Part shown: in pieces, positions 47,526-61,100 of the stretch
Position numbering within the stretch: the stretch's first letter is position 1
How the letters are laid out: each line of letters starts with the position of its first letter
NCBI GenBank assembly: GCA_027924645.1
Contig: BSBN01001359.1
Coordinates: forward strand, 11,636,001 to 11,700,000
Origin: Cunninghamia lanceolata
Lineage: Eukaryota; Streptophyta; Pinopsida; Cupressales; Cupressaceae
Direction of reading: 5' to 3'
DNA length: 64,000 nucleotides
Made by a program: the position numbers and the translations under genes
Notes under the pieces: model-generated
What the model saw: only the letters and a program-made list of their open reading frames with translations
Told to the model about the DNA's origin: nothing
Databases searched by the model: none

Positions 47526-49750
47526 CTATTGATGTGATAACACATACATACCTGATGAGCAAATAAACAAACTTGATAAGGAACTAGCTGATTTTCAAGC
47601 ATTTGTGGAAAAAGAAAGGATACCTGAAGAGGTTGTACCTGATATTCATAATTTAATAGAATTGTTAAAATAAGGACAAGATGGTGTTAATACAATATGT
47701 GGATTGGCCCATATAGTGCATAACAACTTTATGATGGTGATTGAATGTGCAAATACTATTAATATGTCATCACCGACTCATACACAAGTATCAGCACCTA
47801 TACCGACTACTAGAATGTCTACTTCTACATCATCAATTCTAACCACTAATGCACTTGCTTGTAGTAATGCTACCACTAGTGTTGGAGTATCTAATGGCAT
47901 TAATTCTTATAATTACAAGGCTGCGGGATTCAATTATCAAAACCTAGCACCTAGGGTGACTTCTTACATGAATAATCACTCTCAACCACCTCTCCATTCC
48001 ACTTATTCACAACCACCCTTCACTTGTAGCTATTCTCAACCACCTTCCACTCACAATTATTCCCAACCACCTTTTATTACCACTCATAATCAATCACCTA
48101 AAAATTTCATGACCACAGCCTCTAATTATGAAACCACATCTCCTAATGATGCCCTCCTAAACCAACCCTTGCAAAGCATGACTTCTTTACAATAGAAAGT
48201 GACAAGCTTGACAAATTCTTCTCAACCTAATTTACCTACATATCATGTTGGTATTCCCTTATCTTTTGCAATCCTTAGAACTCCTATGCCTGATAAGTTT
48301 GAGACTCCTCGCTTTGAAAATATGGTGGAAGAGGTGATCCTAATACTCATGTGGCAGTATTCATGGCTATGTGTAGTGATTTCTTCTTTGAAGAGGACTT
48401 GTTAGCTAAACTCTTCCCGCGATCTCTCAATACATGGCTTTAGAATGGTTTTGCTCTTTTCTTCTGAATTCAATACACTCTTTCTCTCAACTAGTTGATC
48501 AATTCTTACAACATTTTCAAGCAAACAATAGACCTCAAGTCTCATTGATTGATTTAGTTCATTGCAAGAAAGGTCTGAAAGAGAAGTTAACTAAGTTTAT
48601 TAGTTGATATCAAGCTCTTTATGCATAAATTCAATACCAGATGAATGATGAGGATATTTAGAAGGTGTTTATTACAAATCTACAACCTAACCTCCGTGAT
48701 AAAATCCTCTTGATGAAATACAACTCTTTTCAACATCTATGCATGGCTCTTCATGATTATTAGCTTTCATCTAGTCAGTATGAGAACCAAAACTCATCGG
48801 CTCAAGGTGATCAAGCTCATGCCAGAACATCTCACAATAATTTCAAGAGGAACAACAAGAATTTCATTAAAATAAATAGACAAAATTCAAACAACTTTTC
48901 ACAAGTGTCTACTATCAGTAATCCAGAGAGGGCACCAATTCAATATCGACAATAGCAAAGACAATTCACTCCAATATCTAACTCTCTACATTCTATTATG
49001 AATCAAGAAATGAGTAATAATCTCTTGAAGCTTCTTCTGATTAAACCATTGGATAGTAATAGAATGCAAGGACCTCACTTTGATGCTAATGTTTTTTTGT
49101 CATTATCATCGGCAACAAGGGCATGATATTGAACAATGTATGTGTCTTAAACATGAAATTCAAGACCTCATCGACTTGAATGTGATACAAGTAAATGGTG
49201 TGAATGACAATGGAAATAAGTTGGTTGTCCCTCCAAATCAAAATTTATAGATCTTTACTAATCCATTTCTTAAGCATAATGAAAACAATATGGTAGAACA
49301 AAACACAATAGAACAAGAAGATGACTATCTTGATTATGATGAAATAGTTGGTATGATAGAAGTGGATAAGGATAAGATCAAAGAATCACCTCATCCATGA
49401 GCAAACGGTATCTATGTTGACGTTCCTCCGCCATTATCCCTTCAAGGATCGGGAGTCAACCAAGATGCACCGGAGTTACAAATTGAACAACCACGACAAG
49501 ATATTATGATTAACAAAATATCGAAGGATCAGAAAAGAACAAGATGATTATTATCAGTGGGAAACAGTAATGATTCCCCCCTCACAAGCAACAAAAGATT
49601 TCGAATATACAAAGATTTGAGAAACAAACACTGCTTGATCATCTTGGAAGTACAAATCAAACAAATACGAACTACTCACACTTTTTACAAAACTTGATGG
49701 AGCACCTTTCTAAGATACTCACAAGTTTGAGCACTTCTTCACAATATGTA
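47526..49750 (+). pseudogene. Gyp-B gag, main piece, broken
   Basis: It continues the gag of 39750. Parts: acidic region, Ser/Thr-rich linker with SQPP repeats (about 47970-48080), capsid-like core (48280-48660) and a Cys/His knuckle region reading CHYHRQQGHD (near 49098-49130). It preserves several Gln codons that are stops in Gyp-A and the reverse. At least four stops are at the same codon in both copies. Confidence 0.8.
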
Positions 49751-51743
49751 AGTATCTCTAACCCTGATGGTCACCTTTGTCATAGCATAGTTTTCTTGTT
49801 TATGTGACCTCCCCTCTTGTGTTGTGTTCCCCCGTGATGTGCTATGTGTTGTTTAGGCCTCCTTGGATGACCCTTGATACTCTTGTAAGGTCAAGGATAC
49901 TGGGAGATTGCCTTTGTTGTGACCTCTTCTATTTGTATCATCATTCTTCTATTTTGCCTCTCCTCTATTTTATTGTTGTGTGTCGTGCCTTAGGGGCATA
50001 GCATTGCGGTTGATGACCTGGGGGCATCCTCCTACATGATTGTTCCTAAGGCACTTGTTCTCCTCTCTCATTTTACTATTTACCTTCTTCTAGTTATTCT
50101 ATCTAGTCGACAAATGACGAAAAACAAACAACTAATTGATGTGGACTGTGTGTCCCTTCAGCAAGCAAAGAAAAAATGGACCTAGTCCATACATGAAGAT
50201 GGGTTTGATTTGTATATCCGATGCTTGGCTAGTAGAATCACTCCATGTGATATTTGATTTTTTTCTTATCTTTCTAACAAATCATAATAATACATCTACT
50301 CCGTGCACTTTGATTGTTTTGTATCTCACCTTGTTGTTACACTCGGTTCTGAGATACCTGTAGTATAAGCCCAACGACTATACTCAGATTCCAACCTGTA
50401 TCTGTAGCCTTGGTTTCTTTGATGTGATCTTATTTTCATGCATAGATTGCATGTTTTGCTTTGGTTATTATCTTAGAGTAAGATTTGTAACCTCTCTTAT
50501 CTTATCTTAGCATATCTTATCAATGTGTTTGTGGAAACATTTGGCAATCGTGAGCACATGTCACCTTGGGGGCATGGGCTTTGTGAAAGCTCTTATTTCC
50601 TTGTGTGTTTTCACTCTACCTTAATGTGCTTGATATCAGTACATGACATCAACCACCTTAAGGTGGAGGCATATACAAGGTAAGTTGTCTAATGATTTTG
50701 CTACTAACGAAGCATGTTTGTAAGCCCTCTACGGAGGCGGGAAGTTGTATCTCCAGCACGAGTGCACATCTTTATCTATATTGAAATCAAAAAATCCCTC
50801 TATGGAGGTAGGATAATGTATCTCTTGAGCTAGTGCATATCCTTTTATTCAAAATCCCTCTGTGGAGGCGAGATGGTGTATCTCTTGAGCTAGTGCACAT
50901 CCTTTTATTTCAAAAGTCCTCTACAGAGGTGAGGTTGGATCTTGAGACTATCCTCCCTTATGCGTGTCTTTGGTGGTTGTTGTGGTATAAGCCCAACTGT
51001 CAGGTGTGTCTGTAGCATGTTTGAGATGGTGGGAACTTAGCAATAAGCTCCTTCCATTTCCTTGTTTTCCTTGTTTAATATGTATAACTATATGTCTATG
51101 GCATGCTATATGGCGCTCGTGTCTTCCATATGTCTTCCATGTGTTTTTCCCCTCGCGTAGTGTAAAGGGTGTGGCGATGAGTCTCCCCTACACTTAGGTT
51201 TTGTATGGCGTGTTTTCCCCCTCACGTAGTGTAAAGGGTGTGGTGATGAGTCTTCCCTACGCTTGGGTTTTGTATGGCATGTTTTCCCCCTCGCGTAGTG
51301 TAAAGGGTATGGCGATGAGTCTCCCCTACACTTGGGTTTTGTATGGCATGTTTTATCCCCTTAGTGTAGTGTAATGGGTGTGGCGATAAGTCTCCCCTAC
51401 ATTCTTGGGATGTGTGTTGCAATTTTTATTTCCATGCATCTATATATATGAAAATGAAAAAAAAATTATATCACTGTATCCATCATGTTTTGTGTGACTA
51501 CCCTCATGTCTTCATCATGTTTTGTGTGTCTTCAATACTATCTTCTCTATGTATTGCATGCCTGTTACTGTATTCTTTGTGTTTTGTGTGTCTACGATGT
51601 GTTTTCTAATTCTTACCTAAGACTGGGGGCTAGAAATAGTTCCTCAATCTTTATGTATGCATTAGCTTCAAATGTCTGGCGTGTTTGTTGTGTTTTTGAC
51701 TGTACTTTAATGCATGTATGGATCGTAAGATCATACATACATT
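49751..51743 (+). other. Gyp-B noncoding 3' region
   Basis: Matches Gyp-A 9457-11000, with additional tandem repeats. Short CTCTATGGAGG units lie at 50715-50940. No domain found. Confidence 0.6.
51137..51410. repeat. 69-bp tandem repeat, four copies
   Basis: Units of CCCCTCGCGTAGTGTAAAGG, then GGCGATGAGTCTCCC, start near 51150, 51219, 51288 and 51357; the last is more diverged. Gyp-A lacks this array. Confidence 0.9.
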
Positions 51744-51763
51744 AAAGTGGGGGCTAAATGTAA

Positions 51764-52989
51764 TGTCGTAAAATGTCCCCTAGGACTTTTACCTCCTACG
51801 TTTAGTTCTTAGGTCCTTTAATTTTAATCATGCATCATAGAAATGAATCCTGGAACAAAATGCCCTAAAACCCATGACAAATGGGACTCAAGAGACATCT
51901 TTGAGATTAACTATGACCCAAAATAGGTCTCTGGGCTTGGGTGCCCATGCCCTTGCCATGTCCTATTTTGTGAAGGTCCCAAATTTGAATGTCGGTTGGA
52001 GACTGTTAAAAGGTTTCCATTGCCGACATCTTGAGTTTGAATTACGAAATTTGTAGCGAGAATGCATATAAAATCATTTTTAGGACTTCATTTGTAAACT
52101 AGAAGATGATTTTGATATTTTAGAAAATTTATGATTTTAGAGCATTTAAGGCATTCATTGTGTTGCAGAGCAGACTTGTGTTGTTATTGCAGATTTGGCT
52201 TCATCTTCTCATGGCATGAAAGAGCTTCATCTCCGTGAGAGCTACACCTCTAAGGTGATATCTATTTGTGATTCAATCGATCATTTTTATCATTGTTTTT
52301 GCCTCTATCCTGCAAGGACATGCACTCTCTATCTAACAACGGTGTTGGAAGGCTTGAATGCCATTCTGGGGCTTGATCGAGGCAAGCTCCTAAACACCAC
52401 AACCCTTAACCCCTCTCTTGTGATTGCAGGTGACAGGTGCAAGATCTTGTAGAGTGGAGTTGCAAAGGACTATTACAGAGCATAAGGAATTAGGATCTAA
52501 AGAATTAGGCAAAAAATATCATAAAAAGTTCAAGGGTGCCCGCACCTTTGGCCCTCAGTTTCACAGCGCCAAAAATCTTTGAAGTGGTTGCAGTCTATAG
52601 CAGGTTTTGTACCGAAGCCCTCTAAAAAATATATACCTTGGGCTTGGACACCCGCCCCTTCAACCTTGACTTTTCTATATTCCAAAACTCAAAATCTGGT
52701 ATGTATCTAATCTGTATTTAGTGTCTTTTTGTAGAAGGATTTGTCGTGTTTTGTCTGTTTGCTTACGATTTTGCACAATTAGGGTTTTAGGCTTAAACAG
52801 GCTAATAATCAATAAGTCAATTAACAAATTCCAAATTTCCTTATCATTCCAAGTGACAGCCAACCTGATAGTTGAGTCCTCTTGTAGAAGTTGTGATTCA
52901 ACTTGGTTAAATGTCCTTGAATGTATTGAGTGAAAGGAGGACCTAACTAAACTACCCATCAATCCCATCAACCCTCTTTTCATACATTA
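51764..52989 (+). repeat. Gyp-B 3' LTR
   Basis: It starts TGTCGTAAAATGTCC downstream of the polypurine tract and ends near CATACATTA. TATA-like box 52067-52073, telo-box-like motif 52779-52789. Confidence 0.85.
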
Positions 52990-54431
52990 CAAAACCAAGG
53001 ATTTTAGATAGAAGGGATGCAAAGATGGATGCATAATGATTACCTCCCTCAAGAGGTGGAAACTATTACCCATTGAGACAATGAAGATCATTCATGATAA
53101 TAGGACATTAAATGAATCCTCATTGATGATTCATTTCATCATGCCTTGTTATGGTGAAAATCATGCTAAATTTAATAGACTTCTATTACCTTCATCCCAT
53201 ATTTTTGGGTTTTCTTACCAACATTGTTGCAATTTTTGGAGGTGATTTCACAAAATCAACAGGAACTATATAGATTTGAAGAATAGTCTCAATTGGTCAA
53301 GATTACTCAACATCCAATCACTATGGGTGGGGACCATAGCAAAGTGGTGCCCTTGTCATATAAATTAGTTAATAAGAACTAAATAATTTGGAAAATACTT
53401 CAGAAAAGTGGATTTATTCCTTATAAAGAGAGACTCAATGGAAATGACCCTACTTTATTGGTCAAATTTTTAGCAAATTGGAACTCTATAGTGGTATCTT
53501 TACAAGGTGTGGAGATCCACCTCTCTGAAGAGTTCATTATTGAGGTTATAGGTTGTCAACTAATGGAAAAAAGATGTACAAGGATAGGAAATGGATATGA
53601 GGTAGTAGACACCATCCTAAAGGAGGGAGAAGTTATTAATAGAGTATAAATGGGATATGCTAGGTTCTCACTACCATGGCCATGGGAACAAATTTTCTTT
53701 GTAGATCATGAGATACATCACTTTGGAGGGTCAATTCCAACCAAGTTATACATACAATTTCTCCCTATTGAGCCATTTCAGATACAACAAGAAGGTGAGT
53801 TTTCCCTTCTTTATTTTTTCTTTGTCGGAATATTTAGTGTTGGAAACTAAAAGAGTCAAGGGTATCTCTCCCTTGCATCAATCTTTAATCTTTTTATTGT
53901 TTAAGCATGCCATGAACCATAAATACAAACCTAATCTTTTCTTTGGTCAACCCCCTCCTACTCGTCGTATCCGCAAAAGGAAAGAGTCATCCCCTCTCCC
54001 CTTTCTAACCCTATCTCACTCTATTCTCAAATCCCCCTTAACACTTTAGACTCTAAGGACTTGGATAAAGGAACTAGATTTAGAGGGAAGTTAAAGAAAT
54101 CCAAGTGTGAACCCTGGAAGGTTAAAGAGACTTGTGATGGTGGGTCTCCACAAGGTGATACTTTGTATGTTGACAATGGAAAGGGAAAAATTCTAGAGAA
54201 AGAAGAAATCAATGTAGAGAATAGAATTCTAGAAGTGGAAGGCCTATGTCCTTATGGTACCAAATGGGAGGAACTCTCCCATTATCCCTCCTCCTCCTTA
54301 AAAGATATTACATCTGTTATTGACTTCCTAGCCAACACAATGAATGAGTTACACAAGGAAATTGACACACATCACAAGGTCCTTAAATTGTCAACCAAGG
54401 AGGAACTACTCAATGTTATGGAGTAAAAAGT
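52990..54431 (+). pseudogene. Unrecognised decayed ORFs, probably retroelement-associated
   Basis: A frame can be followed from about 53341 to 53847 (stops at 53383 and 53647), with stretches such as VEIHLSEEFIIEVIGC and RFSLPWPWEQIFF. A neighbouring frame (53708-54049) reads into a basic PPPTRRIRKRKESS tail, and an open stretch from 54061 to 54426 begins MDKGTRFRGKLKK. I recall similar unnamed proteins from repeat-rich plant genomes but cannot name a family. The block is bounded by the Gyp-B 3' LTR and by LTR-X, so it is probably the coding part of another element. Confidence 0.4.
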
Positions 54432-55735
54432 GTCAACTTATGTTTTTACCTCCTTGCTTATCTCCTAATTCCCATTTATTACAGTATACATTCTAAATGT
54501 TTATCCCGATGCAAAATTGCCTGACACCAAAGTAAAATTGGAATAAGTGCCCCTTTACTTGTCTTATCCTTGACCCAAAAGGAGCTAAAAGACTTGGGTG
54601 CCACCACCCAAGTCCTTCTTGATTGGTCAGGGAAAAATTAAGTATTGGTCAGCCTGGGACCTTTCAAAAGGTTTCTCTTTGTCAGTTCTTTTGGTTTAAT
54701 TTCACAATTATGAGCGGGAAAGCATATATAAGTGTGTTTTTGAGTTCATCTGTAACCTAGATGGAGATAGCTAACTTGAGATATTGAAGGAAAGCAAGCA
54801 AGAGCATTCATTGTGATTCTATAGAAGATTTGTGTGTTGTTATTGTATGTTTGTTGTAGGCATGAAGCTATCATCTATCCACCTTAGGAGTTTAAGGATC
54901 TTCATCATTCTAAGGAATCATCAAATAGGTGATGTTGTTTATCATCATTCAATTCATCTCATTATCATTGTTTTCATCCTCTGGCCCCATGAGGGCATGT
55001 ACTTTCTATAAATCAATGATGTTGGGAAGCTTGAATGTTATCCTGAGATTTGACTGAGGCAAGTCCCTAAATGCTATAACCCCCCAAACCCTCTCTTGTC
55101 ATCTTGTGTGCAAGTTATAGGAGTTAAATCCAAATAATGTGAAGATACAAGAAGACTAAGTGAAGATCAGGGTTTCAAGATCTAACAATAGTTAAAGAAT
55201 ATTCCTCCATCCAAGATTTGGGTGGTGGCACCCTATTCTTTCTACCCTTTTTGACTTTAGATCTAGCATCAGGGTAGCATTTGCAACATCTTTTTAGTTT
55301 ACAATTTTAGTAGATTCTATCAATCAAGACTTGGGTAGTCCCGAATTAGTCCTCTAACAGATCTACTTTCGGGAGATGGGTTCTATCATCTTCCTGATCA
55401 TCCCTATGAATTGGTTTCTAGATTGTTGTTGTACTTATTATGTTATAAGTTGATCTTTGTAAAACTAGGGTTTCATGCATTGTTGACCTAGGGTTTGATA
55501 AAAAGGCTGAGTTAAGTCTGATCCATCTATAACATACCTGAGTACAAGATCTGTAGCTAAGTCGACCTCCATTTGGTAGTGATTTGGCTCGGTCTTGTCC
55601 TTGAATTTTATATGGAAAAGGGTTTGATCTAGTGTGCATTCTAGTTGTCATCATTCACCTTTTTCATCATTCTAGTTGGTGGTATTTGATAAATGAATAG
55701 ATCTAATTATACATTGTTGTTCCAAGTCACCTCAT
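54432..55735 (+). repeat. LTR-X: distant relative of the Gyp-A/B LTR
   Basis: It shares ordered landmarks with Gyp-A/B LTRs: AAAAGGTTTC, the TATA box TATATAA (54725-54731), TGTTGGGAAGCTTGAATG, and GAGGCAAGTCCCTAAA followed by a C-rich run. The proposed start is TGTCAACTTATG after GGAGTAAAAAG; the end is unclear. It could be the 3' LTR of the 52990-54431 element or the 5' LTR of an element encoding the 55737 ORF. Confidence 0.55.
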
Positions 55736-55736
55736 C

Positions 55737-56855
55737 ATGGCTTCTTCTAATTGTTCCTCTTTGGTATCTTTGCATGCATATACTAAAGATTTTGAAACTT
55801 TTTACAAATTCATTAATATGCATCCTTATGTTTTAGATATTGATATCTTTAAAGGCTCTTTATATGAAATCCTCAATTGCATATCTAATTTTGATAGATT
55901 CATAACCCTCATGGGTGAGCATCTTTCAATATTAGAAGATCTAACCGAATTCATCTCCATGAATTATCATGAGAAAGAGGATGGTGTTAGTTCTTCTTCT
56001 ACTTATACCACAATTTATGACAATGCCATGGATCTAGTCTCTAATACATGTAATGGTGACCTAACTTTGTCTATTTCACCCTATGATTTGGATCCCTATC
56101 CCAAAGTTATTCACACTTGTGAGGACATTTTGGCAAAAGAAGATGAAATCATTGATACATTCGTTAACATCACCCTACCCTCTCTGCATTCCAATGCTCT
56201 CTCTTTGAAAGATGAAGCATTAGTGGATGAAGAGACTCTTCTCAAAAAGGATCCTCCATGGGTAGATAATGGGCATTCATCTAATAATCTTAAATCTTCT
56301 ATAGTACTTGAATCTTCTATGACTCATCCTATGGATCTCTCACCTTTGATTGAATGTTCAAGCACATTGGATATCGCTAAGGATGTGAATACCATGGATA
56401 GTTCTCCTTTAGTTTCATGTTCAAACCTCTTGGACATCACTAAAGATACAATCATCAACAATTCTCTTAAAAAAACTTTACCTTCCCTTCGTTCCAATGC
56501 TCTCCCTTCAAAAGATGAAGCATTGGTGGATGAAGAAAGGTCTCTCACATTAAATCCTTTGAGGATGGATGTTGAGCTTAATCAAAGTAAAAACAATGTT
56601 AATTCAATTATCATTAATAGACTTATTCAACCTACTAAGGGGATAGTGAATAAGTGTACTAATGTTCCTAAAATCATTGTGCATAAGGCACCTAATTTGC
56701 CTCATCATTCCAAACTAGTGATTACAGTTCAAGGTGCTCCAACACCACCTCAAATCTCAAGTTACATTCTCAATTATGCAAAACAAATTACTCAAGGAAA
56801 TCAAGTGTATCAAAATGTGTTGCAACAACCCAACTACAATGTGGTTGCTCACATA
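55737..56855 (+). CDS. Long open frame of unknown function, cut by Cop-G
   Basis: From ATG 55737 there are 373 codons without a stop to the Cop-G target site. After Cop-G the same frame stays open from 63607 to 63688 (27 codons), where the Cop-H LTR cuts it again, so at least 400 codons were open. The protein is Ser/Asp-rich and acidic. A stretch at residues about 146-170 (LHSNALSLKDEALVDEE) recurs at about 247-271 (LRSNALPSKDEALVDEE), 303 bp apart. No transmembrane segment, signal peptide or known fold is evident. It starts just after LTR-X, so a gag-like protein is the likeliest reading; a captured gene is the alternative. The ORF's last residues past 56855 come from the Cop-G LTR and are not original. 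Confidence 0.55.
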
Positions 56856-58145
56856 TGTAAGGAAAGCACAGGTGCGGAATACAACTTCCTATGTTAATTC
56901 TAAGGGAATAATGCAGACAGGTAACTTTCTATTCAAAAACATAGATGAATACACCAGAAAATATAGAATACACAAACAAGAGACAGAGAAAGACACCAGA
57001 TTTACGTGGGAAAACTCTTTCGAGTAAAAAACCCACCACCACAAGAGAACAATCTTTATTATAGTAAAGTCAATATACAATAAAGATCCCAACTCTCCTT
57101 GCTCTGGTATCGATTCTCAAAAACATACACCATTCATCTACTTACTGTATATTTACAAAATGAACTATGTATTCAAAACTCATCAACTACTCTCATCATC
57201 TGACGACTCCATCAAATCTCTATATTTAGTTTGCAAGTGTAGAACCGTTTATTAACATCTGCCCTAACCATTTCATCTGACTTCTCCAGCAACGATTTCA
57301 ACCAACTATTGCAACCGTTCACATTCTGGTGTGACCAATTGTCCCACATGTAGCAAGTCACAGAGGACACTTCAGTTTATAACCACCAACCAACTATAAC
57401 ACTATCATCGGCAATTTTGTTGCCGACAATAACAAGTGAAAAGGCTCATCGAGGTGACACATGATTGTCGGCAAAGCAATTAACACTTATTCCAATGAAC
57501 CTTGTCTTGCTGACACCTACAAAAAGCCTTCATCGGAGTGGCTACCGTTCATCAGCCTAGGAACTTTAAGCTATGCCGATAGATGTCCTCTCACTGACGC
57601 CCAGAGCTTCACCAAACTCCATTGGTGAGACATCATACATCAGCCAAGGACTTCGAACTCCCACCGATAGCAGTTTTCACATCGATGCCAAACATCATCG
57701 GTATGATGGATAACATTGGAGTAACATCAGAGTGCTTAGCTGACAATAGTTCTCACACCGATAGGAAAAGGTCATCACTGAGACATCAACAATCGAACAA
57801 ATCCTCCTATGTCTCTCCAATCACCAAACTCACACTGACAGGATACATCCATTGGGGTGACACATGACTTGGAATTGACATCTCATAGCTTGGCCGATGG
57901 AGATTGTTAGACTGATGCCAATGCTTCATCAGAGAGACACAAGAGTATCAACAAAAGACTTCTCACTTCTGCCGATAGTGAAAGTCATTCCGATAGCACG
58001 CCATTCATCAGTATGAGCTCTACTGTCGGTGTGACATTACAAAGGTCAGTCGATATAGTAAGTCTACCTAATAACTTGGGTGTGACTGACGACCCATATA
58101 CAGAAGGAGGTTCCAAGCAATAATTTGAGACACTAGGTCTCTTCA
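56856..58145 (-). repeat. Cop-G 3' LTR
   Basis: The plus strand runs from TGTAAGGAAAGC to GGTCTCTTCA. Between about 57410 and 58090 it is rich in CCGATAG and CATCGGTG words. Confidence 0.95.
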
Positions 58146-58158
58146 ATCTCCCACTTGT
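58146..58158 (-). promoter_or_regulatory. Cop-G polypurine tract
   Basis: The minus strand reads ACAAGTGGGAGAT against the LTR start TGAAGAGACC, like the tract of Cop-E. Confidence 0.85.
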
Positions 58159-58195
58159 CAAAGGGATTATTGCTAACCTCTTAATCCTTAAAGGA

Positions 58196-61100
58196 TTAAT
58201 GAGAATTATGGGCCCGAAGACCCATTCCATCTTAACACCATTTGAACTTGGCCGTACTCACTAGTTTAGTTAAGGCATCAGCAACATTTTCCAAAGTGTC
58301 AACCTTTTCTAGCTTCACCTTCCTGTCTTCCATCATATCACGAACAAAGTGGTATTGGACATCAATATGTTTTGTCCTAGCATGGAATGTAGGATTCTTC
58401 ACCAAACAGATAGCACTTTGACTGTCACAATGTATTTGTATCTGCCCTGCATTAAAACCAACATCAGAACACAACCTCTTCAACCAAACAGCTTCTTGGC
58501 ATGCACGAGTAGCTGCCATGTACTCTGCCTCTGTTGTGGACAAAGCGACTACAGCCTGTCGCTTGCTCATCCAACTAATAGCACCACCATTTAACGTGAA
58601 TACATATCCACTGGTGGATCTTCTACTGTCAATATCCCCTACCTAATCAGAATCCACATATCCCTGAATGTTAATAGATCTCTGTGATCCAACTGAGTTT
58701 CCATGATAGCAAATAGCATAGTCAAAAGTTCCCTTCAAATACCTCATAACTCTTTTCACAGCATCCCAATGTGATCTACCTGGATTCGCCATAAACCGGC
58801 TCAAAACTCCCACTGCTTGGGCAATGTCTGGTCTGGTACAGACCATTGCATACATTAAACTGCCAACAGCACTTGTGTAAGGTACTCTTTTCATTTCATC
58901 AGATTCACTCGAAGATTCTAGACAATCTTCAACAGATAATTTCGTTCCCTGCAAAACTAGAACAACTAACTGTTTAGAATCAGACATATGAAACTTATCA
59001 AGAACATTGGTAATATACTTGCTCTGGCTGAGCCAAATCTTTCTCTTAGACCTGTCCCTTTTGATTTCCATTCCCAAAATGTACTTCGCTGCCCCCAGAT
59101 TCTTCATTTCAAATTTCAAGGACAACTGAGATTTTAATTCTGAGACCATCCCCTTACCATTGCCAATGAATAACATGTCATCCACATATAGTGCAATTAT
59201 AAGAATCCGATCACCTTCAGTTTTATAATAGACACAATGATCAGATTTAGATCTCACATACCCCCAGGATAAAACATACATATCAAATTTTTGATACCAC
59301 ATTCTGGGAGATTGCTTCAAACCATAAAGAGACTTCTTAAGTTTACATACCAGATGTTCTTTACCTTTTTCCACAAAATGCTCTGGCTGGGACATATAGA
59401 TTTCTTCTTCAAGGTCCCCATGAAGAAATGCTATTGTTACATCCATCTACTCAATTTCAAAATCATATGTCGCTGCAAGTGACAATAGAAATCTAATGGA
59501 TGTCAGCTTAGCTACGGGAGAAAAAATTTCTCCATAATCAATACCTTCCTTTTGGGAATACCCCTTAGCAACCAATCTTGCCTTCTACTTATCAACACTA
59601 CCATCTAGACCATATTTCTTCTTAAATACCCACTTACAGCCTACAGGTTTTCTTCCTTCAGGCAAGGGCACCAGATCCTAGGTTCCATTCTTCTCCAAAG
59701 ATGTCATTTCAATATCCATGGCTTCCAACCAAGAATCTGAATCAGGTAAACTAATAGCTTCTTTCACAATCCTAGGCTCATCAGTATTAGTAAGTAAAGC
59801 ATAGGCACAAGTTGAATCAAGTACTGAAAAACCATACCTATCTGGTTGTCTTCTTTCACGTGTAGATCTCCTCACAGGCTGAGGTGCAGGTTCAGGTTCT
59901 TACTCTGGATCTGAATCTTTGGAGCTACTCAAACTGACATCTAAACCATCTACACTTGGTGTTTGTTGTTGTTCCTCTTTTACAGGGGTCAGAGGAATAT
60001 TCACAACACTCTTTTCTTTCTTCTCTTCTGTCTTTTTTGGCTGAGAGATACTAACCAAAGGTTTCAGCTCTCTGAAAATTACATTCCTGCTGTAAATTAC
60101 TTTTTCAGTTTCAGGATTCCAAAGCTTGTACCCCTTAACACCGACTCCATAGCCAATAAAGATACATTTAACTGCCTTGTTATCCAACTTAGATCTCTTT
60201 ACCTCAGGAATATGAGCATATGCCTCACAGCCGAAGACATGAAGATGTCTTAGAGAGGGCTTCTTACCAGACCATGCTTCCATAGGCATCTTATCAACCA
60301 ATGTTGAAGTAGGAGAACAATTCAGCAAGTAACAAGCTGTAGCAACTGCCTCAGCCCAGAACCTTTGTTCAAGACTAGCATAACTCAACATACTTCTTGC
60401 TTTCTCCATCAATGAACGATTTAACCTTTCAACAACTCCATTTTGCTGTGGAGTATAAGGTGTAGTTTTATGCCTTTTAATTCCATGGTCTACACAATAC
60501 TTATCAAAATTTGCATTGCAATATTCACTACCATTATTCGTTCTCAAACATTTTATTTTCCTACCAGTCTGATTTTTCACAAGAGTTTTAAATTCTTTAA
60601 ACCAATTGAACACTTCTGATTTATTCTTCAAAAAATATATAAATGCCCTCCTTGAATAATCATCAATAAACGATACGTAGTATCTTGATTTAGACATAGA
60701 AGGAACATCGACTGGACCAAAAACATCAGAATGTACATAGTCCAAAACACTAGAAGATTTATGAGAACTTGAGTAAAAAGAAACATAGTTATGTTTTCCA
60801 TATATACAATGTTCACAGAAATCAAACTCCAGATTACAATCAATTAGCCCATCTACCAAGTTTTTGTTTTTCAAAGTTTTTAAACCTTTTTCACTTATGT
60901 GACCAAGTCTATGATGCTAGCGCATTGTTTTCTCTGCAGGAAGTTTAACTTCCATAGAATTTGCATCATGTGTTACAATAGTAGCTTTTCCAGATTTTAC
61001 AGAGACACTATTACAGCATATTGGTTTAGCATCTAACCTATACAGAGTTCCAATGCGTTCACCCTTTGCCAGTACTATAGAACCTCTAGTCATTTTACAG

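Larger units (their letters stand above)
36699..52989 (+). mobile_element. Gyp-B: gag-only LTR retrotransposon, sister of Gyp-A
   Basis: The 5' LTR is 36699-39158 (with a 1.2-kb insert), the leader and gag start run to 39904, Lard-C is inserted at 39905-47525, gag continues at 47526-49750, and the noncoding tail ends in the polypurine tract AAAGTGGGGG (51744-51753). The 3' LTR is 51764-52989. Again no pol is present. No clean target duplication was found. Confidence 0.85.

Noticed and set aside
51137..51410. CRISPR-like array
   Set aside because: The repeats are contiguous 69-bp tandem units without spacers, in a plant retrotransposon.
57622..57867. Open stretches in the Cop-G LTR on the plus strand, repeated at 63039-63323
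   Set aside because: They are opposite to the element's strand, inside the U3 and driven by the CATCGG words.
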